DNA of 64,000 bases from Pictodentalium vernedei (taxonomy: Eukaryota > Mollusca > Scaphopoda > Dentaliida > Dentaliidae), in NCBI GenBank assembly GCA_031216915.1, contig CM062297.1:529998971-530062970 (forward strand). The letters run 5' to 3'. The notes below the pieces were generated by a model. That model was not told the DNA's origin. It was given only the letters and a program-made list of their open reading frames with translations, and made no database searches. This document shows positions 44,150 to 56,300 of this stretch, piece after piece (position 1 is the first letter of the stretch; each line of letters begins with the position of its first letter). The position numbers and the translations under genes were made by a program.

Positions 44150-44748
44150 GTTTTTTTTTCTCTCCTATATATATCAATCACTTTTTTTTTTATTTCCTCG
44201 GGTATTCCCCCCACTCACGTCAGAAATGGAAGCATTCAATAGTAGTCTGTTAAGTTTTTTTTTAAAAATCCGGGTATTCCCCCACTTACGTCAGAAAGGG
44301 AAGCGTCCAATAGTAGTCTGTTAAGTTTTTTTTTGGAAAAACCCACCACCTCAAAAACAATAACGGATTCTAGGCCACTGGCCTAGAATCCGCAAACCGT
44401 TTTTTTGATGCTAGCCCAGAATTTTTGCTTGCGTTCACCAACGATAGATCGATGGTCTGATCCATGATGGGAACGTTGACAAAAATTTTTAAAGTAAAAA
44501 AGAAAGTGAAAATGTACAATTTCACTTTTTTTAAAAAAACGTGTAACATTCAACGTTCACCACGGGTATTTGAACGTTAAAAGTGCGATCTAGGAGTCAC
44601 AAAAAAACAGCGGATTCTAGACCATCCGACATTTTTATGAACAAGCGTGCGATTTAACACTGAATCCCACGTTGGTAAATGCAATCGTATACGTGTACGT
44701 GTACGGTACATGTACAAAATGGCCTAGAATCTGCCTCATATACCTACT
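44150..44748. repeat. Polinton 1 right terminal inverted repeat with complete outer tip
   Basis: 44150-44661 is the inverse of the left repeat, including the palindrome at 44365-44391 and the roughly 70-bp duplication. 44662-44748 is the outer tip missing on the left; it includes GTACACGTACGGTACATGTAC-like alternating purine-pyrimidine sequence. The same tip is found at 47085-47170 of Polinton 2. The 6 bp beyond the end are ATCGAT. Confidence 0.88.
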
Positions 44749-45875
44749 ATCGATTTATAGTTGAACAACTTTCTAATCAAAAGCAAAATGAAAGTAGCGC
44801 TCGACGAGCAGTTCTCAAGGGAAGTTAAGATAGATTCCGGGGTACCACATGGCACAGTGCTTGGTCCTCTACTATTCCTGTGCCACATTAATGACTTGCC
44901 AGACTCAGTGAAATCACAAGTAAGGATCCTTGCCGATGGCTGTTTGCTATACCGGGAAATAAACAACCTTGAAGACCACACTAAACTGCAAAAAGATCTT
45001 GGAAACCTAGAAACATGGTCTGCTGAATGGGGCATGACATTTAATGCTAAAAAGTGCTACATTATGAGCACAAGAAAGAAAATCAAAAAAAAATTCTCTC
45101 AAAACAATCACATTCTGGAAGAAGCAGACTCCAACCCATACCTGGGAGTCCAAATATTCATCGATCTGAAATGGACAACCCACATCAATCACATATTGCC
45201 AAAAGCCAATTCAACACTAGATTTTATATGCAGAAACGTAGCCCATGGCCCCAAAGAGTGTCGCAAAACCACCTATACAATACTGGTTCACCCACTCCTC
45301 GAATATAGCGCTATGGCATGAGACCCATGCAGTAAAACCGTCACCAGGAAACATGAAAAAATACAAAGGAAAGCAGCTGAAATTTATTACCAGAAGTTAT
45401 AAATCCATAGAAGAAGGCTGTCTAACTGATATGATCAGAAAATTAGACCTAATGCCACTGGAGGTCCGTATGAAACACCACGAATGACAGAGTCTATTCT
45501 ACAAAGTGGTAGAGGGGTCGACCCCGGCTATACCGCCTGCCAAATATCTAATCAAGCAACGCCCAAAACGGCATATTAAAGCCCCAAAATTCACTGGCTT
45601 TGACTGTACAAATGTAGAAAAGTTACAAATTAATAATATAAGGGTATCTAACATAATACATTAACACTCAGAACAATAAAGACAGTTCTTCGTTCCAAGA
45701 ATTACCTTTGATTGGAACCATCTAAAGGAAAGCACTGTAAGCTAAGCTGACATTGAGAGCTTTAAGTCGTGCTTTGTAAAAGAGGACATCTTTTAAGCTG
45801 CGCCTTCCTACACCCACCCTGTTAAAGCCAAATTTGGCATCTTGGACGTATTATACAGATACAGTTACAGATTCT
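44749..45875 (+). pseudogene. LINE (APE-RT) downstream part, resumed after Polinton 1
   Basis: The frame 44761-45321 continues the RT of 25106-26635: SGVPHGTVLGPLLFLCHIND, then LADGCLLY in place of the usual FADD, then GVQIFIDLKWTTHINHILPK. The thumb region is visible to about 45490, and degraded 3' sequence reaches ATACAGATACAGTTACAG at about 45858-45875, a simple-repeat tail of this LINE type. The central palm segment with the first catalytic Asp is missing. Confidence 0.85.
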
Positions 45876-45884
45876 AAAATGAAA

Positions 45885-46895
45885 TGTTCCAGGGTCTAAG
45901 TTACACCTGAGTTACACATTTCCTACACTTTCCTCGCCTTTCCTAATTCTTTCTTCCCTTCAGACTCAACTTGGATTGGGCGTTGAACAACAATGACACC
46001 CCCACCCCCACCCCCGCCAAACGATCCATCCAGGTACTCCTCAAAATGTGACGCATCCTTTTTATAGAATTTGTCTGAAGAACTGTTGTCCTAATTCCAG
46101 CTCGCCAGTTTCTATTGCAATCCTCAAGTACCCCTATCGGGTGGGGACGTAAAATGGCTGTCCACTGTACGGAGATTCCATGCAGGCTAAAGATCCCTTC
46201 TGTATTCGAGAAGAGCGAGGCCACGAAGTTGACGCTATAAAGATCATCCCACACACCTGCGCCATTGGACCAAGAAGAGGCGTTAATATAAGTTACATAA
46301 CTTGTTCGCCAATCCTTGTAAAACAAATAAGATGAAATAAAAGTACCCCTTCCTTTATAAAGCTCCTGGAGCCGCTGCAGTAGCCCCCTTCTTGTTCTTC
46401 AGTCTCTATAGAGCAATTCTCCATTAGCTCCCTCGCTTGCCTAAACCGCCCTGTCTGAATGTTAGAGTTCCATACATGGTTAAACGTTGTTTTGGCCCAT
46501 CCGTTGTTTGGGAGGTTTACCAGATAATTAAGGTAGCATAATTTTCCCACACCTATTCTATCTTTAACCGGCATCCACCCGGGTTCCCCTTCTGACCGCT
46601 TCCAGCGCGGCTGTATTACTTGATCCAGGTATCGGCCGACCCGCGTAATTTTGTAGAATCTCCAAGTTCCTCACTTCTGTTTGATTTAGAAGGATCACAT
46701 CCATTCCATATACTTTATTATTCCACGCTTTCCCAACTGTTTTTTTCCAACGAACACCTTCTTTAAGCTATTTCTTTCAAGTAGTTTTAACCGATTGAGT
46801 ATTCTTTTCTCCTTCATCTTAGGTTCATTTGTGTGGTTTCTGTATATGCCTGTACCTGTAACACATAAATTATGGTTCCATAACATATACAAACC
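45885..46895 (-). pseudogene. Diverged antisense LINE relic
   Basis: Minus-strand fragments resemble the C-terminal ORF2 region of the 17.4-22.4 kb LINE at moderate identity: KRILNRLKLLERNSLKKVFV, KDRIGVGKLCYLNYLVNLPN and WNSNIQTGRFRQARELMENC. Many stops and shifts show that it is an old relative. Confidence 0.8.
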
Positions 46896-47084
46896 GGCCT
46901 TTTCCTCTCTTCCCTAGTATACTTCATAAATCTATACTTAATAAATCTTGCTACTGCAAGTCAACCATTTAGGGAGACGACTCTCATAAGCCATTAGCTT
47001 AATGTCGGATCCCTTCATTATTCTCTTCAAACTTCAATTCAATACACGCATGTAATGTTTATTCTGATGTAAATGTCGCACACT

Positions 47085-47510
47085 AGTAGGTGATAATTGC
47101 CGATTCCAGGACACGTTGTACATGTACCGTACACGTACATGTACATGGTGCATTTACCTTCATAGGATTCAGTGTTAAATCGCGTTCACGTTCACAAAAA
47201 ATGTTGTTTTTTCATGGTGTCCCAGAATCGGCTAATGTTTTTGAGGCTCACAGATCACACTTTTCACGTTCAAATACGCGTTGGCGGACGCGTAGATTCA
47301 ACACGTCGCTCAAAAAAGTGAAAAATGTATGAAATTGTACATGTACATTTTCTTAAAAAAATTTTTCGACGTTCCCATTGTGGATTAGACCTTCAATCTA
47401 TCGTTGGTGAACGCGAGCAAAAAACGCTTTGCCGATTCTAAGACAGCATCAAAAAGGTGGTTTGCCGATTCTGGGCCAGTGTCCCAGAATCGGCAAACAG
47501 CTTTTGAGGC
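47085..47510. repeat. Polinton 2 left terminal repeat
   Basis: It starts AGTAGGTGATAATTGCCGATTC and includes GTACATGTACCGTACACGTAC, AGTGTTAAATCGCG (47172) and the palindrome at 47464-47494. 47367-47483 is inverted at 62588-62703. Confidence 0.85.
47464..47494. other. Terminal-repeat palindrome, covaried version
   Basis: GCCGATTCTGGGcCAGTGtCCCAGAATCGGC keeps pairing although its arm sequence differs from that of Polinton 1 (GGATTCTAGGCC). Confidence 0.8.
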
Positions 47511-47514
47511 TCAC

Positions 47515-48060
47515 AATAGAGTCGACTATAAGATTGAATTCGATAAATTCTATCATAATAGACACTCATGTTTTTGTTTTGGTGTGAATGAAAGGTTTTC
47601 GTTCAAAAGAGTCGACTATAAAATTGAATCTGTTATAATAGACATTCATGTTTTGTTTCGGTGTGAATGAAAGGTTTTCATTTCAAACGGATGACATTGA
47701 AAAAAAATTGAGTTTTAGAAAATTAGAAATCGATGGGAAAATCGTTTGTTTACGTTTTGTCACTGCGAATTTTGTGAAATAAATCTTAATAAAACACTTT
47801 GTAGAATTTGTTTCATTCAAATAAAAATAGTTCGTAGAATTGTTTCATTCAAATAAAAATTCTATTATAAAACCTTTTTCACTTAGATGAATTTTTAAGA
47901 GATAAAACTGACACTCATGTTTTGTTCTGGTGTGAATGAAAGGTTTTCGTTCAAAAGAGTCATCTATAAAATTGAATCTGTTATAATAGACATTCATGTT
48001 TTGTTTCGGTGTGAATGAAAGGTTTTCGTTTCAACGGATGACATTGAAAATGTTCGGAGA
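47515..48060. repeat. Subterminal 79-bp iterons of Polinton 2
   Basis: GTGTGAATGAAAGGTTTTC occurs at 47582, 47661, 47930 and 48009. This is two pairs of 79-bp units, the pairs 348 bp apart. Each is preceded by ATAATAGACATTCATGTTTTG-like sequence. A smaller repeat (TTTCATTCAAATAAAAAT) lies between. Polinton 1 has nothing similar at this place. Confidence 0.8.
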
Positions 48061-48372
48061 TATGAATGAACCCTTTTAACGGATGTAATTATTCTCAAAC
48101 GTGTTAAATCAGAAACCGGTTTCTTATGCGCTAAAACTTTCAAACTTTTCAAAGTTCGTCACTGAGTGAATAATCTGTGATGCGATTTTTAACGCGTTCA
48201 GAGGCAAAACGCATTTATAGAGGTTTTATCATGTAAATGTTTTTCCTCAACTGGTTTTTAGGTATTACATTAAAGGCAGAAGATTTTTATTTACTTAAAA
48301 CATAAAAATAATTACACATTTAATTTTGAAAATAATAAATAACTCACATTAGCATACTCAAAGGAAATATCA

Positions 48373-49295
48373 ATAATTTAAAAACGAAAAAAATGTTTTT
48401 ACAGATGGATGCCAAACGTTGAGATCAGCTTTTAAACGAATATGAATGTGCCAAGAAGAGCATTCAATCGGCTGACAGAAGCAGACGGCTTGGAGAGATG
48501 GAACTTAGACGCGAAGCCACAAAAATATTTAAACCCATGACAGAGGTTCAGGAACGAAGCAAGAAGGAGATAGTTGAAGAATTGAGACCCATAAAAGAGA
48601 GTTCTTTGAGAATGGGTTCGTTGCCCGGTAGTTTTACAAAACAGTATTCCTTTCAATCTACACCGGATTACGTTCCCATGAGAATCGAAACTGACGTGAG
48701 CGAGAGCGACGATACAGCTTTGACTATCACCATTGATAGTATCGCATCATCCGAGGATGGTGGTAAGAGAGATCTGTTGCATGGAATTTATAAGAATTCG
48801 GACGGTAGAACTTTTGTAGGCGACACAGAAGTGGAAATGGATGATGATAATTTAATCGTCGGTTTGAATAAGTATAAAATAACTGATGGACTGCGCAAAT
48901 TGCTCCTTTTTGACAAGCCTAGTGATTACATGGAACAGGATTTCGACAATTACGGTGACATTCTGATTCAGACCCACGCCATGAAGAGAAATAACGATGC
49001 CAGAGAGACGAGACCCAAAGCCAACAGAGGTTACAAGTGGACGAAAGTGGTGAAACCCATATGGGATATGAATAAGAAGTTTGTCGAATCGGTGACTGGC
49101 AAAGGGGTGAAAACCACTTTTCTTCCGAGCGATTCTGACTCTCTGTCTCAGAGATTGAGATTGTTGATGGCAAGTAGACGTCCTGGTAACACAGGATTAG
49201 ATAATGAGATAGTTAGCATATGCGACGAATTGTTAAGACAGAAGGTTTTGAATAAAAACCATTATAAAAGGCTGATGAACGAATTGAAGGATTGA
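48373..49295 (+). pseudogene. DUF8207-like protein of Polinton 2, early stop
   Basis: This is the counterpart of 44055-43154. The N-terminal start (about 48393-48405) is followed by TGA at 48420-48422 where Polinton 1 has CGA. From 48498 the frame is open for 265 codons to TGA at 49293. Together the two copies show that this is one gene of about 300 codons. The recognisable segments are the same. Confidence 0.75.
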
Positions 49296-49433
49296 TGTAT
49301 ATAATAAGTAGAGAGAAACAAACAAACAAAATATATAAAATAAAAACAGTAAATTTTACACTAGAATAATAAAAGTATTTAAACAACAAACGATTTACCA
49401 GTGAAAACAAAATATATATTATAAAATAAAAAT

Positions 49434-49814
49434 ATGTTGGTGATAAAGAACAGGGGATACGTTAGAACTTACGTTCAAGGCGTTTCTGGCATCATCGATT
49501 CTATAATGCGAGCATTCACGAGCGATGCAGGTAGAAAACTCACATCGACCGCATTTGAGGTTGGTAAGAAGATGGCTTTGGATGCTGGTAAGAAAGCCAC
49601 TTCCAAAGCCAGTGGTAGGATAGCTTCTGTGGCTGGCAAGAGGGCAGCCAACGCATTGATCAACAAGTTGATCAGTCCACCAGCGAAGCTAGCTACGTTA
49701 GAACGAATGCCGAAAAGTTGGAAAGATTTTAAGGATGCTGTGGTACCCATACAAGATTTAGCCAAAATGACTAGTGGATCTGGATTGAAGAGAACTCGCG
49801 ACGGTGTAATATAA
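49434..49814 (+). CDS. Small basic virion protein of Polinton 2 (intact)
   Basis: This intact 126-residue frame starts MLVIKNRGYVRTYVQG. Ala/Gly/Lys-rich repeats around AGKKATSKASGRIASVAGKR are followed by SWKDFKDAVVPIQDLAKM and a basic tail GLKRTRDGVI. It is one of the few unbroken genes of this copy. The composition suggests a DNA-condensing or membrane-active virion component, as in adenovirus pX; that is inference. Confidence 0.7.
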   Translation: MLVIKNRGYVRTYVQGVSGIIDSIMRAFTSDAGRKLTSTAFEVGKKMALDAGKKATSKASGRIASVAGKRAANALINKLISPPAKLATLERMPKSWKDFKDAVVPIQDLAKMTSGSGLKRTRDGVI

Positions 49815-49901
49815 ATAAATAATAATATTAAAAACTGAGTTTGAAGAAACATAAAAAATTGTGTTTGAAAAAATCTAAAATAACAAAAAAAATAAACAAA
49901 G

Positions 49902-50726
49902 ATGAACATTAAAGATATGTCTTGGAACGACGCCGCGACTAAGAGGTCGAATAATGAGTTCTTTCCCTAAAGCATAAGAGGCTTGATAGTGGGAAAATCG
50001 AATTGTGGGAAGACCAATCTGTTGATGAATCTGGTGTCACGACCCGACTGGTTGGATTATGACAGATTGTTCGTGTTTGGCAAGAGCTTGTTTCAACCCG
50101 AATACAGATTGCTTCGAGAGTGCATGGATCGTAGATTGCCTAAGGACATCATAGCCAGAATCTTTGACAGTAGGGAGGAATTCGACAAAAGTGAAGCTTC
50201 TCTTTCGACCATTTTGGACGGTGTGGCGATGGAATTGATGAAGAGAAATGCGTCTTCGAATGTTGATTGTCGATTTTATGAGAACGCTAGCAACGTTCCG
50301 GATCCTAGAGAATTGAAATCGGAAGATAAGAATCTCATGATTTTCGATGATCTGCTTTTGGAGAGACAGAACCGATGCGAATCGCATTATATTAGAGGTC
50401 GTCACAGCAACGTGGACTGTTTCTACCTGTCGCAGAATTATTTTCAATTGCCCAGACAGACGATAAGGGAGAACGCTAATTTTCTATGTCTCTTTCGCCA
50501 AGATCTCAAGAATCTCAATCACATCTACAGCGATCACGTCGCAAACGACATGAGCGCGGCGGAATTCAGGAGATTCTGCAAGAGGGTTTGGGATGGAGGA
50601 CTTTACAATTTCATCATGATCGATTTGACTAGCGAATTTAATCACGGAAAATATCGGTGTGGATTCGACAAGTTTTATGTTTCTGATGATAATAAGACAG
50701 AGAGCGAAAATAAAATTAGAAAATAA
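49902..50726 (+). pseudogene. ATP: Packaging ATPase of Polinton 2, one stop
   Basis: It starts MNIKDMSWNDAATKRSNNEF at ATG 49902. TAA at 49968-49970 (AAA in Polinton 1) stops it after 22 codons. The rest is open to 50726 with Walker A VGKSNCGKTNLL and Walker B LMIFDDLLL. This gives the uninterrupted state of both positions that are TGA in Polinton 1. Confidence 0.88.
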
Positions 50727-50779
50727 TAAATTATCAAATAATTTAGTTTTGAAAAAATAAAATAAAAAATTAAAATATA

Positions 50780-51532
50780 ATGTTCAAACAAGGAGAATTG
50801 TTAGAACGGATAGCCGAGTATATGGCTGCAAAACAATCCATTCAAATCATGGTGAGTGCCGATTTGACTCGATTCGCTATGAAATTCGAACCTTCCATCG
50901 AATTGAATAGAGAGAAAAGATACGAGATGGCGTTGGTGAATCTGGAGACTTATTATTCCTTTCCCAACGTCACCGAAAAGAATAACTCGTTTAAGTATTC
51001 CGACAGAGTGGATTGGTTGGAGATTCAAATTCCCAAAGGAAGTTACGGCAGAGACGATTTGAACAATTACATTCAGACGCGAACGAAGACGGATGGAAAG
51101 GGAAGCAACAAGATCAGACTCGCTCCCAACCCTAATACCTTACAGACGATGTTGGATTTGGAAGATAATTTTCGAGTGGATTTCAACACGGATGATTCTA
51201 TAGGCAAGATGCTGGGATTCGATCGAAAGATGTATCGAGGCCATGCGGCATCTGAAAATACGGTCAACATTCTCACAATCAATAGCATTCTGGTGAACGT
51301 GGATGTGATTGCTGGAAGCTACGTGAATGGTAGCACTCAACCGACGATCTATTCCTTCTTTCCAAACGTGTCGCCGGGTTATAAGATCGTGGAATGACCT
51401 CGAAATTTAGTTTATTTACCAGTGATTTTAGACACGTTGTATATTCAAAACCACGCTGATGGATCAAAATGGTGAACTGTTAGATCTTCGCGGAGAGAGG
51501 GTGACGATACGATTTCACATAAGAGAAATATA
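50780..51532 (+). pseudogene. mCP: Penton-type minor capsid protein of Polinton 2, late stop
   Basis: It starts at ATG 50780 and stops at TGA 51395-51397 in place of CGA in the PGYKIVE-R-P segment. The remaining C-terminal sequence (to LRGERVTIRFHIREI, about 51532) is still recognisable but also carries an indel near 51445. Confidence 0.85.
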
Positions 51533-51683
51533 AAAGCAAAAAAATAAAAAAAATATTGTGTATATATAAATAACAAAATAAAATAAACGCAATATTAATT
51601 TACAAAAATTATTTAATATATATAATTATCATTAAAACAAAAAATACAATTGAACAAAATATATTTAAAAAAAAAAAGAATTA

Positions 51684-52287
51684 TGACACAATACGTGGTT
51701 AAAAACGTGAACATAGCTGCAGGACAGAGGAAGAAACTTAAGAGAGCGTTAACAACTTGAGGCGAGGCGGTGAGATTCAAATTCACTCACGAAGATCTGA
51801 TGAGTGGCGGTCAGGATTCGATCGCCTGGACCAGAAGTCAAATCAAAAGGATGGAGAAAGCGATTCATGATGGAAGAGGGTTGACAGTCATCCCGCTCAA
51901 TTGAGATACAATTTGAGAATGAAAGGTGGTTTCCTACCGCTTTTGGCAGGAATCGCTGCAAAAGCATTACCCTTTGCCGCAAAAGCATCACCCTTTCTCG
52001 GAAAGACTCTTGGCGTGGGAGCTCTCTCGGGACCTGCGAGTTCGGCAGTTGAGAAATTAATGGGTGGCAGTGGACTGTTTTTGAAGAAGGGAGGAGCCAT
52101 GTGTCGTGTCCACGTAGACGACAGCGGTAAAGGATTTTATCTAGAACCCGTTAGAGGTGACAACTCTTTGAGTGGAAACGGTCTCTATCTAAAGAGTGGA
52201 TGGAATGTTGAGCGACTCGGCAAGGGTTTGTTGTTTGGTGAGAATTCACCATTTAAGAATATACCGATTTTGAGTATGTTATTATAA
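51684..52287 (+). pseudogene. Membrane-active virion protein of Polinton 2, broken
   Basis: ATG 51684 (MTQYVVKNVNIAAGQRKKL) is followed by stops and shifts near 51760 and 51900. The C-terminal 51901-52287 is open: MKGGFLPLLAGIAAKALPF, then three Gly-Leu-Tyr/Phe-Leu motifs and SPFKNIPILSMLL. It is the counterpart of 40745-40145. Confidence 0.75.
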
Positions 52288-52337
52288 TGTAAAAATTATA
52301 TAAAATATAAATCATCGAAAGTATAAAATAATATAAA

Positions 52338-52587
52338 TGGATAAAAAGGTGGAAAAACAATTAGACGATAATGATGAATATCGCGAGATGGAGTGCGAAA
52401 AAGAGACGTTTTCCACCATCACCACTACCTTCTGAAGAGAATGGTAATGATGCGAGTGTTACCGAGAGATGCACAACATTCGTTCACAATTATGATTCGG
52501 ATAAACAGATGTGTTCTTATAAAAAAAACGTAACATATCACAAAAAAAAAAAAAGAAATTTGAGAAAAAAGGAAACGTTATTATAAT
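52338..52587 (+). pseudogene. Small charged protein of Polinton 2, internally deleted
   Basis: MDKKVEKQLDDNDEY at 52338 matches the start of 40083-39664. The second internal repeat is missing and the frame shifts. The FPPSPLPSEENGND stretch and basic tail remain in 52371-52586. Confidence 0.65.
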
Positions 52588-52625
52588 ATATAGGTGATAG
52601 TGAAGAAGGAAAACAAAAACAAAAA

Positions 52626-52684
52626 AAAAAAAGTAATGAGATCTAGAGATGATCAACCTCTCTAGATCTCATTACTTTTTTTTT
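52626..52684. terminator. Conserved hairpin at the block 3/4 convergence of Polinton 2
   Basis: AAAAAAGTAATGAGATCTAG plus AGA pairs with TCT plus CTAGATCTCATTACTTTTTT around a roughly 9-nt loop. The stem is about 23 bp and perfect. The gene on the left points right and the accessory gene on the right points left. Confidence 0.85.
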
Positions 52685-52720
52685 CCTTCTTCTTCGCTAA
52701 AAAATCAATCTCTCTATTGT

Positions 52721-52988
52721 TTATATTTCCAAGTCCGTTATTAGCATGTTGACACTCATGTGACGATTTTCTGTAGATCGCTTTGGTAGTTGTAAAACAA
52801 ATCGAGCATGGCTGCATCCAATTTCAAAGGCATGTTATATTTGTCGTATTTGCGCTCTAAGCCCTTCGTCTCGACCTCGTTCAATTCGATGGAATCATGT
52901 CGTTGTAATCTATAGATTTTAAAACCGAATTTCTTACACGTTTCGACTCGTTTCAATTTCAATTCGCATTTTTAGGTGTTGTTGTCAT
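52721..52988 (-). pseudogene. Single accessory-gene remnant of Polinton 2
   Basis: This is a degraded orthologue of the Polinton 1 triplet. ATG is at 52988, the frame shifts within 15 codons, then FGFKIYRLQRHDSIELNEVE and LKLDAAMLDLFYNYQSDL are readable. About 160 bp of the 3' half are deleted, and the end GTCAACATGCTAATAACGGA is joined directly. Confidence 0.75.
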
Positions 52989-53391
52989 GATCGATTATTT
53001 GGGGTTTTTTTGTTTTGTGAATTCTTGCAAATAATGTATATTTTAAATTTTGTATTTAATAATTTGTTAAAAAAGTTTGTTTTTTTTTTACTCTTTATAT
53101 ATATATATATAAAAAAAAAAAAAATTTAATTTTAATTTTCTTTAATGTGAAAATTTTTTTTTGTAAAAGTGCTTTTTCTCTTTATATATATAAATAAAAA
53201 GTTAAATTTTAACATCCTTTTTTCTCGTATTAATTCAATTTTTTCACATTAAGGAACATAAAAAAATTGATTAATTTCATCAAAAAAAAATTTTTTTGAA
53301 GGAATTGAAACATATATATATAAAAACAATTTTAAAACTTTTTAACAAATTATTTAAATACAAAATTCAAAAAAAAAAAATATTCTTACAA

Positions 53392-56300
53392 ATGGAGCAA
53401 ACAAATAAAAAAATGGAAAATTTAAATGAGAAAACCGTACCTCAGTTAAACGAGATTTGTAAACTATTAAAAATTCCACATTTCAGAAATCAATGAACAA
53501 AATAAAAAAAAATTGAAGTCATACAGGAATATTGTTTGCGAAACGATGGAAAGAAAAAAATCGAAAGATCGGAAGTGGATAAACTTAAACAGTCAAAAAA
53601 TGCATCCATTGTGAAAAATGAGAAGACAACTAAACAAAAAGCTGTTGAAGAACTTCAAGTTTCAAAAGAAAAGAAAAAAAAATCTAAAACGAAAACGAGT
53701 GATGCACTTCAGAATCTAGACAAACGAGATATATCGAGCGAAATTCGATGAGCAATCGATGAAGGGAAAGGAGAAGAATATGTAGCACGACTCGTCAAGG
53801 AACTATTCCAATCGAAGCCAGTAGAACGGGAGAGTGCAATCAAAGGCATTTTTAAAACTTTCGACGTGGTTCCCTCGTTCAAGAAAATCGATTTGAAATT
53901 GTTCATGGAACGGGTGAAGAAAAAAGTATTGGATTTGTTTCACGAACACATGAACGTGGGACAAAAAATTAAAATGATACTCCATTGTGTGATGAACAAA
54001 ATCGACGTGAAGTCTGGTGAGAGCATCGTGACAAATGCATTTTTCAGATCTGACGTCGCACCCATATTTCGAGGTTCAGATTTATCGGACGTTTTCGAAA
54101 AGATGAAAGACAAGATGTTGACGTCTCTTGCGAATTATCAACATGAAGGTAGTAATTGGACGTTCAATGAGGTGTTGAAACTCGAAATTCATATAACTAA
54201 AAACGATTCATTGAAAGGGTCTTCCTACGTGGAATTACCGTATTTCTTAGCTAAAAAAAATGCTGTGATCAACGTGAGAAATAAAGATGATTAGTGTTTT
54301 AAAAGGGCAGTCATCTCCGCTTTATACCCTGTCAAAATCCATCCTGAGAGAGTTTTTCATTTCGAGGAGACTTCTAAAAATCTGGATTGGACCGGAGTGA
54401 CTCTTCCAATGCAGTTAAAACACATCGAACATTTCGAGGCTCAAAATCCCAACATAGCGGTGAACGTCTTGGGATACGACGATGAAAAACGAACGATCTA
54501 TCCTCTCAGACAGACTTCGTATCTCGAAAGAGAAAAGACGATTATTTTATTATTGATTTTGAATGGTGACAATCGTCATTATTGTTGGGTTAAAAATCCG
54601 AGCTGATTACTGTCAAGACAAAATAATAAACATGAACATAAGATATGTTTATGTTGCAACTGCATGAATGCATTTCACAGCAAAAAATCATTAGCGAAAC
54701 ATCAGGAATATTGCAACGAAAACCAAGGTGTCGTCGCCGAAATGCCCAAACCCAACACTATCATGAAGTTTGAAAATCACAATAGAAGGTTAAAAGTACC
54801 ATTCGTCGTGTACGCCGATTTCGAATGCTTCACCATGAAAATGAGTTCCTACCAACCCAACGCTCTTCGGAGTTATGTTGAAAGATATCAAAAACACACG
54901 CCTTCGGGTTATTGCATTTACATGAAATGCGCTTTCGACTCGCAACACGACATGGGTCCCTTCACCTACACGGAACATTGCAAAGACGACGACATGGCTC
55001 ATAGGTTTGTGGAAGAGTTAGAATCAAAATTTCAAATGTTATACAATAAATTCAAAACTCCAGCGAAAATGATCATCACGCGAGAGCAGCAGGACGAAAA
55101 TAACAGAGCCACTGAATGTCACATATGCAGACAATCATTTGATGAGAATTCAGAGGAAAATAAGAAGGTCAGAGACCATGATCATTACACGGGTCTGTAT
55201 CGCGGTCTGGCTCACAGCAAGTGTAATTTAAAATATCGAGATGCCGTTTTCTATCCGGTGATATTTCACAATCTCTCGGGTTATGACAGTCATCTGTTCA
55301 TGCAAAATCTCGGCACCTCCCATGAAGAATTAAATTGCATTGCGAACAGCAAAGAAAGATACATTTCCTTCACGAAATGGAAGCTCATGGAGAAGAAAAG
55401 AGTAATCGATGGAGAGATGTTGGAAGAAAAAACGAAATTCATTCGTAAAGGCATACGTTTCATCGACAGTTTTAAATTCATGAGCAAGGATAAATTTAAA
55501 ATCACGAGCGAACATTTCGGAGAATGAGTAGATGTCATGTTGAGGGAAGGAGTCTATCCATACGATTACATGAGCGATCTAAAGAGATTCGATGACACCG
55601 CACTACCTTCGAAAGATTTTTATTCGAAATTATATGAATCCGACATTTCAGACGGGAATTACGAACACACCAAAAACGTGTGGAAATCATTCGATATGAA
55701 AACCATGAGAGATTATCACGATCTCTATCTGAAGACTGACGTTCTGCTCTTGGCAGACGTTTTCGAGAGCAAAAATTTTCGAGACGTCTGTTGTCGAAAT
55801 TACGATCTGGGTCCGGCTTGGTATTTCACCGCACCCGGACTGACGTGGGACGCTCTGTGGAAGACCACCAAAGTCCAATTGGAATTATTATCCGATGTGG
55901 ACATGTTGCTCATGTTCGAAAGGGCTATGAGAGGTGGTGTCTCGATGATCTCCCACAGATATTCTGAAGCTAACAATCCCTACATGAAAGAAGGTTTCGA
56001 TTTGAAACGGTCAAATAAATACATACAGTATTGGGACGCTAATAATCTGTATGGTTGGGCTATGAGTCATCCTTTACCGATTGGAAATTTTGAATGGGTA
56101 ACGGAACCGGAAGAGATGCAAAAATGGAGAGACTATCCTTGCATTTTAGAAGTCGATTTGAACTATCCAGAAGAATTACACGATCTACACAACGATTATC
56201 CACTGGCTCCCGAACGAATGGAACCGAATGAAGGAGAGGAGGAAAAACTCATTCCCAATTTATTTAACAAATGTAACTACGTCGTCTACAGTGAGAATTT

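Larger units (their letters stand above)
26636..44748. mobile_element. Polinton 1 (Maverick/adintovirus-like provirus), about 18.1 kb, decayed
   Basis: Inverted terminal repeats of about 510 bp (26636-27148 and 44150-44661) enclose polymerase B, integrase, double-jelly-roll capsid, penton, packaging ATPase, adenain-like protease, PLA2-like, fibre-like and small virion proteins. That set defines Polintons/Mavericks, large self-synthesising DNA transposons that are also endogenous viruses. The right end extends 87 bp further (to 44748, outermost bases AGTAGGT read inward), and this tip has a counterpart at the left end of Polinton 2. The left end is therefore truncated. It lies inside a LINE. 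Several genes are intact but PolB, integrase, ATPase and capsid are broken. Confidence 0.93.

Noticed and set aside
26636..44748. Virophage, adenovirus or giant-virus fragment
   Set aside because: Protein-primed PolB, retrovirus-like integrase and adenain-like protease with long terminal inverted repeats inside an animal LINE fit Polinton/adintovirus better. No adenovirus-specific or giant-virus-specific genes were recognised.
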